The position numbers and the translations under genes were made by a program. A stretch of 32,124 nucleotides of DNA from Bradyrhizobium macuxiense (GTDB lineage: Bacteria > Pseudomonadota > Alphaproteobacteria > Rhizobiales > Xanthobacteraceae), in assembly GCF_001542415.1 (NCBI RefSeq), contig NZ_LNCU01000084.1, positions 68,950-101,073 of the forward strand, written 5' to 3'. Shown here piece after piece: positions 25,267 through 31,573 of the stretch. The notes under the pieces were generated by a model. It worked only from the letters and a program-made list of their open reading frames with translations, did not search any database and was not told the DNA's origin. Positions within the stretch are counted from its first letter, which is position 1; the number at the start of each line of letters is the position of its first letter.

Positions 25267-26034
25267 ATGAGAGGTCTGAAAAATCGCGTCGCCATCGTCA
25301 CCGGTGCAGCCGGCGGTATCGGCCGCGCCATCTGCCGCAGATTCATCGAGGAGGAGGCCAACATCGTCGCGCTCGACGTCAATGCCGATGCGCTGAAGCA
25401 ATTGGCCACGGACCTCGGCGCGGGCGAGCAGCGCCTGCTCTGCGTGGCCGCCGATATCACTGACTATGCAGCGGTCGAGGGCGCGATCGAGCGCGGCGTT
25501 GCCAAATTCGGCAAGCTCGACATCCTCGTCAACAATGCCGGCTGGGACGTCGCCAAGCCGTTCCTGCAGACCGAGCCGGATTTGTGGGACAAGATCATTG
25601 CGATCAACCTGCGCGGCCCGCTCAACCTGCACAAGGCGGCGCTCCCGCATCTGATCGCTGCCGGCGGCGGCAAGATCGTCAACGTTGCTTCCGACGCGGG
25701 CCGCGTGGGGTCGTCGGGCGAGGCGGTCTATTCAGCCTGCAAGGGCGGGCTGATCTCATTCTCGAAGACCATCGCGCGGGAATGCGCGCGCGACAATGTC
25801 AGGGTCAACGTCGTGTGCCCCGGTCCGACGGACACCGCTTTGCTGCGATCCTTCGTCGGCGACGGCGAGTACGGCCAGAAGATCTACGACGGACTGAAGC
25901 GCGCCATCCCGCTCAAGCGGCTCGGGCAACCCGACGACATTCCGGGCCTGATCGCCTTTCTGTCGAGCGACGACGCCAACTTCATCACGGGGCAGGTGAT
26001 CAGCGTGTCGGGCGGCCTGACGATGAGCGGATAG
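25267..26034 (+). CDS. SDR-family dehydrogenase, BadH-like (hydroxyacyl-CoA dehydrogenase type)
   Basis: A 255-residue classical SDR with TGAAGGIG (12-19), NNAG (89-92), Ser142 and Tyr155-x3-Lys159. Segments NNAGWDVAKPF, VGSSGEAVYSACKGGL, VNVVCPGPTDTALL and the C-terminal GQVISVSGGLTMSG closely match my memory of BadH, 2-hydroxycyclohexanecarboxyl-CoA dehydrogenase of Rhodopseudomonas palustris. BadH acts in alicyclic acid and benzoate degradation. No other bad genes are visible, so the true substrate may be another 3-hydroxyacyl-CoA or a related hydroxy compound. It begins at ATG 25267, 141 bp after the FadH-like gene; AAGGGAGAG precedes the start. A MarR gene follows by 117 bp. Confidence 0.88.
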   Translation: MRGLKNRVAIVTGAAGGIGRAICRRFIEEEANIVALDVNADALKQLATDLGAGEQRLLCVAADITDYAAVEGAIERGVAKFGKLDILVNNAGWDVAKPFLQTEPDLWDKIIAINLRGPLNLHKAALPHLIAAGGGKIVNVASDAGRVGSSGEAVYSACKGGLISFSKTIARECARDNVRVNVVCPGPTDTALLRSFVGDGEYGQKIYDGLKRAIPLKRLGQPDDIPGLIAFLSSDDANFITGQVISVSGGLTMSG

Positions 26035-26151
26035 AGGGACAAGATGCAGCCTGATCGGCGCCATCGCGATTGCCTTGTTGCGTCCCGGTCGTCGCCGTGC
26101 TCTCTCGTGCGTACACGCTCCTGAACCTCACACTTTCGGAAATCGCAATCC

Positions 26152-26724
26152 ATGGCTTCGGTCAGGCAATCGCGCAAGGCAGTCGGCGAGATGGGAGTGA
26201 TCCCTGCCGAAGCGCCCGGCGCTCATTCGCCGGAGCAGCCCGAGCGCGTCGCCGACCACCTCAACAACCGGATTTTCTTCCGCCTGTTTCAGGTGGCGAA
26301 CACGCTGCAGAAGCAGGCGGTGAAGGAGCTCGGCGTCACGACGGTGCAATGGGCCGTTCTCGGCGCGTTGTCGGATCCGAGGCCGACCCACGGCATGTCG
26401 GTCGGCACGCTGGCGGACTTCCTCGTCGTCAGCCGGCAAAACCTCGACGGTGTGCTCAAGCGCCTCGAACGCGATGGCCTCGTCGAACGGGTGACCGACC
26501 CGGGCGACAAGCGCGCGCGCATGGTCAGGCTGACGCGCGAGGGCTTCGCCTTCTGGGCTGAGTTGCGCGAGCGCATTTTCCAGTTTTACGACCAGGCCGC
26601 CAGCGGCTTCAAATTCGACGACCGCGTCGCGCTCGCCCATTATCTCAACGAGCTGTATCGATCCCTGACGATGGTTCGGCTCGAGCAGCCGCGGCGCGAG
26701 CGGAAGAAGGCTCGGCGGTCGTGA
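26152..26724 (+). CDS. MarR-family transcriptional regulator
   Basis: A 190-residue MarR protein. The winged helix-turn-helix is at about 80-130: LADFLVVSRQNLDGVLKRLE is the recognition part and RVTDPGDKRARMVRLT forms the wing with its conserved DxRxR-like basic tip. The first 35 residues are a polar, disordered-looking extension, and the tail (RRERKKARRS) is basic. It is the third gene after the FadH-like reductase and BadH-like SDR, so it probably controls that operon, and possibly itself, through the AT-rich palindromes before 23131. MarR proteins in degradation operons usually sense an acyl-CoA or aromatic ligand. The start at 26152 lacks a strong ribosome site; a start about 13 codons downstream is possible. 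Confidence 0.9.
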   Translation: MASVRQSRKAVGEMGVIPAEAPGAHSPEQPERVADHLNNRIFFRLFQVANTLQKQAVKELGVTTVQWAVLGALSDPRPTHGMSVGTLADFLVVSRQNLDGVLKRLERDGLVERVTDPGDKRARMVRLTREGFAFWAELRERIFQFYDQAASGFKFDDRVALAHYLNELYRSLTMVRLEQPRRERKKARRS

Positions 26725-26835
26725 CACAGAGCGGCTCGAAAGCCGAAAGCGGACGCTTTGGGCCGGCGATGGCGGCAAGCGCATCGCTTTCTTCGAACGT
26801 GCGGCACGATGGCGCGCCGCGCGCCGCGCGCCGGC

Positions 26836-27048
26836 TCAATCAGGCTCCGACGGCTTGGTGCGCTCGATGTTCTTCAACTCCCGGTCGATGAGCATGCAAA
26901 CCCGCCGTTGTGCCAGCAGGTCGAGGCGTGCACGAGTCGTGCCGTGCCTGAGCTGACCGTTGATTTCGAAAGACCATGCCCAAAGATCCGGCTCGATGTT
27001 GCGAAGTGTGTATTCAATGTCCCGGTGACGATAGATCAGCTTTTTCAT
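26836..27048 (-). CDS. Small hypothetical protein (70 aa)
   Basis: A 70-residue protein of unknown function, read as real for three reasons. Its composition is balanced, with two Trp close together (PDLWAWSFEINGQ). It has a purine-rich AAAGAAACG before ATG 27048. Its frame is not the shadow of another gene. The sequence mixes charged helical-looking segments (RARLDLLAQRRV) with a short beta-like centre; no signal, membrane span or known motif is seen. A GTG start at 27084 would add 12 residues but lacks a better ribosome site. It converges on the MarR gene with about 110 bp between stops. Confidence 0.6.
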   Translation of the reverse strand: MKKLIYRHRDIEYTLRNIEPDLWAWSFEINGQLRHGTTRARLDLLAQRRVCMLIDRELKNIERTKPSEPD

Positions 27049-27243
27049 GTCGTTTCTTTGTTGCGCTGAGGACTGCATAGCCACATCGCGCAGCGCAAAG
27101 TATCCGGACGACTACCTACTAAGTTGATCTAAATGATCGCACGGCGGAATTTCCGAGGCACTGAGTTGGGGTCTTTGTCCAGCCCCTATGGGAACAATAT
27201 TTCTGTTCTTCGGACTCACCGGCGGTACAACACATTCGGTGGC
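27049..27243. other. Intergenic stretch before the repeat patch
   Basis: Part of a 505-bp region without a gene between the small hypothetical gene and the azoreductase. This half contains the upstream region of the small gene, with AT-rich pieces around 27107-27134 and 27187-27207. I see no clear promoter. The 76-codon plus-strand frame from 27133 runs into the palindromic repeat and is not believed. Confidence 0.5.
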
Positions 27244-27350
27244 GTCCCTGCGAAAGCAGGGACCTATAACCATAAATGGTCATTGTTGAGCGGCGCGAGT
27301 CCCATCAACAACATCCGCCGCGGCGTATGGGTCCCTGCTTTCGCAGGGAC
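27244..27350. repeat. Nested palindromic repeat, type C
   Basis: The outer arms GTCCCTGCGAAAGCAGGGAC (27244-27263) and GTCCCTGCTTTCGCAGGGAC (27331-27350) are perfect 20-bp inverted repeats. Each arm is itself a hairpin, with an 8-bp stem and a 4-nt loop that reads GAAA on one strand. A further inner pair TTGTTGA (27283-27289) / TCAACAA (27305-27311) gives three nested levels of symmetry. It lies downstream of the azoreductase stop, in a patch with other repeat pieces. Confidence 0.88.
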
Positions 27351-27399
27351 GACGATGTCGTGAGCGTGACGCAAATCAACTTCAGGCGCCGGCGTCTCT

Positions 27400-27513
27400 G
27401 GAATACTGGATCATCCGCATGCGCGGGTGATGACACCGCGCTGTTTGATAAGTGAATCGAGAACCGCGTACACAGCTCCATCACCGTCATGCTGAGTAGG
27501 CTGCGTAGCAGCC
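27400..27513. repeat. Fragments of two further palindromic repeat types
   Basis: Just beyond repeat C are two more palindromic pieces. One is an imperfect pair ATCATCCGC / GCGCGGGTGAT (27410-27431). The other is a perfect hairpin GGCTGC-GTA-GCAGCC (27499-27513) inside a segment that reads like the commonly seen GTCAT...CTGAG...GTCTCGAAG dispersed repeat. Both look like worn copies of intergenic repeats and not coding sequence. The assignment to known repeat classes is from memory. Confidence 0.55.
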
Positions 27514-27553
27514 GTCTCGAAGCACGACGGCCACGAGCAGGGCCACGCATCCC

Positions 27554-28180
27554 TCAAAACCTTGCCGCTATCTCCGCAAGCCTGCGATGCGCGGCGTCGC
27601 GTGCGACGCGGATCGGTTCGGCGGGGCCGGTGGTCGGGCCGATCGGCACGAAGCTGATGTCGCCGATGCCGATGAAGCGAAGCGCCTCGCGCAGATAGGG
27701 TGTCGCCATGTCGATGCGGCCGCGGTTCATGCCGGTGACGAAGTCGCTGCCACTCGCCAGGATCACGATGGTCGGACGGTCCTTCAGCAGCGGCAGATAG
27801 CCTTGCGCTGGATCGAAGCGGAAGGTCAGTCCCGGCTGGATGATCACGTCGAGCCACTGCTTGAGCTTGTAGGGAATGCTGAAATTCCACATCGGCGTCG
27901 AGATCAGCATGCGGTCGGCCAGCGCCAGCCGCAGCGCGAGCCGCTCGGCGACCGCGAAGGCATCGTGCTGGGCATTGTTGAATGATCTTCCGCCGATCCG
28001 GGCATATTTGGCGTCCAGCAGATCGCCCTCGAACTCGGGCAGGGGATCGTGCCACAGGTTCATCGCGTCGATCTCCCAGTCCGGCCGCGCTTTGCGGAAC
28101 GTTTCAAGAAAGACGCGCGCGCCGGCGGCCGATTCCGAACCGGCGCGGGGAGAGCAGGCGAGGTGAAGCAGTTTTGGCAC
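27554..28180 (-). CDS. azoR: FMN-dependent NADH-azoreductase-type flavoprotein
   Basis: A 208-residue flavodoxin-fold oxidoreductase of the AzoR family, which reduces quinones and azo compounds with NAD(P)H and FMN. Marks are the N-terminal phosphate-binding loop (CSPRAGSES), the FMN-site segment TPMWNFSIPYKLKQWLD (about 95-111) and ASGSDF (about 142-147). The length matches AzoR (about 200). It starts with GTG 28180, with GAGGCGG upstream, 12 bp after the SMP-30/isochorismatase fusion stops, so it is the last gene of that operon. In this context its natural job is probably reduction of a quinone or unsaturated intermediate. The physiological substrate is unknown. Confidence 0.88.
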   Translation of the reverse strand: MPKLLHLACSPRAGSESAAGARVFLETFRKARPDWEIDAMNLWHDPLPEFEGDLLDAKYARIGGRSFNNAQHDAFAVAERLALRLALADRMLISTPMWNFSIPYKLKQWLDVIIQPGLTFRFDPAQGYLPLLKDRPTIVILASGSDFVTGMNRGRIDMATPYLREALRFIGIGDISFVPIGPTTGPAEPIRVARDAAHRRLAEIAARF

Positions 28181-28192
28181 TGCGTCCGCCTC

Positions 28193-29764
28193 TCAGCCGA
28201 GCGCCTTGATGACGGTGTCGGCGTTGGTCACGACGGAGACGTTCTGCAGGGCGAAATTGATCGCGGCGTTGTGCCAGTCGGCGTTCATGGTCGAGCAGCA
28301 ATCTTCCGGCACGATCATGAAATAGCCCTTGTCGGCGCCGGTGCGCGCGGTGTGTTCGACCGACATGTTGGTCCAGGCGCCGGTGTTAATGATCATGTCG
28401 CGGCCGGTTGCTTTCAGGATGGTCTCCAGCCGTGTGCCCTCCCAGGCGCTCATCCGCATCTTCTCGACCACGAAGTCGCCCGGGCGCGGCTCGAGCCCGG
28501 AGACCGGTGCGGCGCCCCAGCTGCCGCGCACCATCGCCTTGCTGTCGACCAGCCCCTCGAACAGCGGCGCGTTCAACGTCACGCCCGGCGCACCGGGCTC
28601 GACGACGAACCAGACATGGATGATGGCGACGCCCCGCGCGCGGGCAGCCTCCGCAAGGCGCCGCACATTCTCGACGACATGCTGCTGGCGCGCATGTGCG
28701 GGAGCGCCGGAATCCGCGAACGCGCCGCCGTCCATGATGACGTCGTTCTGCATGTCCTGGATGATCATCGCACAGCGCTGCGGATCGAGCTGCATCTCGC
28801 CGGCAGTCAGGTTCGGCACCGGTGCGGAGAAGCTTGTGCCGGCGCCGCCGCGCGTGCCGCTCATATAGGGCTCGTGACGCGGCCCGACCCTGGTCGGGAT
28901 CGCATAGACCGAATGGGTCGCGGTCAGATAGAGCGTGCGGAAATCGGCGCCGCCCCAGGCGAGGTTGGCGACGAGCTCCGGCAGGCGGACCTTGCCGAGC
29001 AGGTCGCCGCCCTGCGAATAGACCCAGACGCCGCCGGGCGCTGTGACCCAGACATTGCCGCGCTGGTCGCACTTCATGCCGTCGGGGACGCCGGGCTCGA
29101 GCTCGGAGCGGATGCCGCTCGCGAATACGCGCGGATTGCCGAGCGCGCCGTCGGCGGTGACGTCGAAGGCGCGGATCAGCGCCTGCACGGTGTCGTTGAC
29201 ATAGAGAATTCGTTCGTCGGGCGAGAAGCACAGCCCGTTCGGCTGTTCGAACAGGTAGCGGTCGACGAGCAGCTTCGGTGCCCCGCCGCCCGGCGGGACG
29301 CGATAGACGCCCTGGAAGCCGAGCTGGCGCGGCCGCTCGACGCCATAGACCGGCATGCGACCGTACCACGGGTCGGAGAAATAGATCGCGCCGGAGGAGT
29401 GGACGCAGACGTCGTTCGGGCTGTTCAGCTCCTGTTTTTCGAAATGCGAGGCCAGCACCTCGCGCCGCCCGTCGGGGCGCTCGCGGATCAGCGACGATGT
29501 TGCGTGTTCGCAGACGATCAGGTTGAGGTCGGCGTCATAGGTCATGCCGTTGCACTTGTTCGCTGGCCGCTTGACCTCGACGACGCCGCGCCGCGCATCC
29601 CAGCGCCTGCGCACATCGCCGGGCATGTCGGAGAACAGCAGGAAATGATCGAGCGGATGCCAGATCGGGCCCTCCGTGAAATCGAAGCCCGTTCCCACCT
29701 GGCCGACCGGCGCATAGGGATCGATCAGGTCCTCGAATTCGCTGCGCAGGGTGACATGGGTCAT
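28193..29764 (-). CDS. SMP-30/gluconolactonase domain fused to an isochorismatase-like domain with Ser at the nucleophile site
   Basis: A 523-residue two-domain protein in one uninterrupted frame. Residues 1-about 300 are an SMP-30/gluconolactonase/regucalcin propeller with metal ligands Glu31 (FTEGPIW), Asn117 (NSPNDV), Asn176 and Asp228 (VPDGM). Residues about 320-523 are isochorismatase/cysteine-hydrolase-like, with Asp337 (IIQDMQND) and Lys435 (VVEKMRMSAW). The usual catalytic Cys in the TNxCVExTAR motif is Ser468 (TNMSVEHTAR). The codon is TCG, two changes away from Cys. A working lactonase half is likely; the second half may be a non-cysteine hydrolase like EntB/PhzD or an altered enzyme. 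ATG 29764 has AGAGGACTG upstream. It lies between a lactonase-like MBL gene (18 bp) and azoR (12 bp). Confidence 0.88.
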   Translation of the reverse strand: MTHVTLRSEFEDLIDPYAPVGQVGTGFDFTEGPIWHPLDHFLLFSDMPGDVRRRWDARRGVVEVKRPANKCNGMTYDADLNLIVCEHATSSLIRERPDGRREVLASHFEKQELNSPNDVCVHSSGAIYFSDPWYGRMPVYGVERPRQLGFQGVYRVPPGGGAPKLLVDRYLFEQPNGLCFSPDERILYVNDTVQALIRAFDVTADGALGNPRVFASGIRSELEPGVPDGMKCDQRGNVWVTAPGGVWVYSQGGDLLGKVRLPELVANLAWGGADFRTLYLTATHSVYAIPTRVGPRHEPYMSGTRGGAGTSFSAPVPNLTAGEMQLDPQRCAMIIQDMQNDVIMDGGAFADSGAPAHARQQHVVENVRRLAEAARARGVAIIHVWFVVEPGAPGVTLNAPLFEGLVDSKAMVRGSWGAAPVSGLEPRPGDFVVEKMRMSAWEGTRLETILKATGRDMIINTGAWTNMSVEHTARTGADKGYFMIVPEDCCSTMNADWHNAAINFALQNVSVVTNADTVIKALG

Positions 29765-29782
29765 CGCATCAGTCCTCTAAGC

Positions 29783-30631
29783 TTACGCCGGGAACCAGCT
29801 GCGCTGCGGCAGGCTCTGTACGACGGGGCCGGGCACCTGGTCGTGCAGCCGACCGACCACCATGCCGCCCTCGATCTTTGCGGGGCGATCGTGCACCGGC
29901 AGCAGATAGCGCGAGTTGGAGAGCAGCTTCTTGATCGATGCCTTCTCCGCCCGCTTGCTGGTGCCGTGGTTGCCCGTCGTGCGCGGCTCGGCGTCGTGGA
30001 TTTCGTTGAAGGGATTGATGATCTGGTCGTTGAAATCATAGATCACGTCGCCGCAGATCGTCGCGATGCCGTCGGCGGTGTGGACGTGGATGTTCATCGA
30101 GCCCTCGGTGTGGGCGTTGGCGGCGTCGCAATAGACGCCCGGCATCAACTCGACCGGGCCGGTGATCTCGAGATCGAGGAAGCGCAGCGCGCTCTTGGTG
30201 TGCAGGCGGTCGATCAGATGCTTGATGTCGGGCGCCGGATATTGCGGATGCATCAGGCCGGAGACGGAGTATTCCAGCTCCTTGCGGTTGAGCACTACGG
30301 TCGTGTTCATCGGGAACAGGTCGTCCTTGCCGGCATGATCGATGTGCAGATGGGTGTGACAGACGAAGCGCACGTCGCCCATCCGCACGCCGTGGCGGGC
30401 GAGCTGGTTTTCGATCATGTTCTCGTGGAACTGGAGGCCGCGCATGCCGAGCGTCTCCATGATCTGGTTGGAGCGATAGCCGGTGTCGACCAGGACCGGG
30501 TAGGGGCCACCGAGGATCAGGAAGCCGAGCGTCAGCACGCGGCGGGTGCGGCCGCAATTGTGCCCGAGCACGAGGAAGCTCGATTCCAGCTCGATATCGC
30601 CATAATCTAGGATCTTGATCTCCAACGGCAT
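29783..30631 (-). CDS. Metallo-beta-lactamase-fold hydrolase, N-acyl-homoserine-lactonase-like
   Basis: A 282-residue metallo-beta-lactamase-fold enzyme. The zinc motif is His94-x-His96-x-Asp98-His99 (THLHIDHAG), with His174 (NAHTEGS), Asp195 (CGDVIYD) and His247 (PVHDRP) completing a dinuclear site. Length, the VLVDTGY segment and the HxHxDH context fit the AHL-lactonase / pyridoxolactonase branch and not glyoxalase II. It would open a lactone ring, and its neighbours (SMP-30 lactonase and COG3618 hydrolase) also belong to families that include lactonases. Whether it acts on homoserine lactone or on a pathway lactone is open. ATG 30631 has GGGAGGGA upstream. There is no signal peptide, so it is cytoplasmic. 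Confidence 0.88.
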   Translation of the reverse strand: MPLEIKILDYGDIELESSFLVLGHNCGRTRRVLTLGFLILGGPYPVLVDTGYRSNQIMETLGMRGLQFHENMIENQLARHGVRMGDVRFVCHTHLHIDHAGKDDLFPMNTTVVLNRKELEYSVSGLMHPQYPAPDIKHLIDRLHTKSALRFLDLEITGPVELMPGVYCDAANAHTEGSMNIHVHTADGIATICGDVIYDFNDQIINPFNEIHDAEPRTTGNHGTSKRAEKASIKKLLSNSRYLLPVHDRPAKIEGGMVVGRLHDQVPGPVVQSLPQRSWFPA

Positions 30632-30682
30632 TCTGTCCCTCCCAATTCCTGTTCGTTACGTGTGTCGCTGTTCGCGGCGCGC

Positions 30683-31573
30683 CTAATGCCCCAGCCGATA
30701 GACCCGCGCCGCCGTCGTGCTGAAGATCGCCTCATGCTGCTCAGGGGTGAACCGCGCGGCTGCCGCCTTGAAGGCGTCGATGAGGTCCCGATAGCTGGTC
30801 CACAGCTTCTCGATCGGGAAGTTCGAGCCGAACAGACAGCGGTCCGCACCGAAGATCGCAACCGTGTCGGTCACGACATCGGCAATATGCGCGGGATCGT
30901 TGCGGTGGATGAAGGTGCCGAGCCCGGACAGCTTCGACACCACGTTGGGGCATTGCGCGAGCCGCGCCATGCCGGTGCGCCAGGCGACGCGGCCCTGCGG
31001 CGATCGATCCTCCAGCATGCCCGCGTGCTGCAGGATGAAGGTCACCTTGGGGCAGGCTTCGGCGAGCCCGGCCGCCTGTTCCATCTGCGGCGCGAAAACC
31101 TGCAGGTCGAAGCTCCAGCCGTAGTCGGCGAGGCGGTCGACATTGCGCCGGATCGTCGGATCGGCACAGAGGTCGGCGAGCGCCGCGAAGCGGTAGAGTG
31201 GGTTCTCGTGCCAGTGCAGCTGCATGCGCACCCCGCGCACCAGCGGATAGCGCTTCAGACGATCGAGCTGCGGGCGGACGTCGTCGACGGAAAAATCGGC
31301 GTAGGCGACGATCGCATGCGGCCAACCGTGCTGGTCGGCGTTCTGCTGCACCCAGGCCGTCTCGTCCTCGAACTTATCGTTCGGCCAATTGGTCTGGACA
31401 TAGACCGAGCGGGTGACGCCGCTGCCCTTGAGGTCGTCGAGATATTCTTGAATCGGATAGTCACGCCGGATCGGCTCATAGGGACCGAAGATGCGCGGCT
31501 GCATCGGGCCGGACAGCCAGGCGAGGTCGGCCTGGCGCCAGATGTGATGATGGCCGTCAACGATATCAGTCAC
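30683..31573 (-). CDS. COG3618 amidohydrolase-2 family protein (lactonase-like)
   Basis: A 296-residue TIM-barrel metal hydrolase of the amidohydrolase-2/COG3618 group. That group includes L-fuconolactonase-like and 2-pyrone-4,6-dicarboxylate lactonase-like enzymes. The metal motif DGHHHIW (6-12) opens the protein, QHAG follows in mid-domain, and FGSNFPIEKLW with its Asn/Asp-type site is near the C-terminus. I choose GTG 31573, because GGAG lies 7 nt upstream and the GTG overlaps the VWA stop as GTGA. An ATG at 31585 would give a 16-bp overlap and no ribosome site. The adjacent lactonase-fold genes point to a shared lactone or cyclic-ester pathway; the substrate is unknown. Confidence 0.87.
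   Translation of the reverse strand: MTDIVDGHHHIWRQADLAWLSGPMQPRIFGPYEPIRRDYPIQEYLDDLKGSGVTRSVYVQTNWPNDKFEDETAWVQQNADQHGWPHAIVAYADFSVDDVRPQLDRLKRYPLVRGVRMQLHWHENPLYRFAALADLCADPTIRRNVDRLADYGWSFDLQVFAPQMEQAAGLAEACPKVTFILQHAGMLEDRSPQGRVAWRTGMARLAQCPNVVSKLSGLGTFIHRNDPAHIADVVTDTVAIFGADRCLFGSNFPIEKLWTSYRDLIDAFKAAAARFTPEQHEAIFSTTAARVYRLGH

Noticed and set aside
27133..27363. 76-codon plus-strand frame as a small gene
   Set aside because: More than half of it is the palindromic repeat C, and there is no ribosome site or conserved-looking segment.
28049..30610. 853-codon open frame on the plus strand
   Set aside because: It is antisense to the azoreductase, fusion and MBL genes, which have clear catalytic motifs. 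Its own composition is rich in His, Arg, Asp and Gly with no recognisable domain, a usual shadow in GC-rich DNA.
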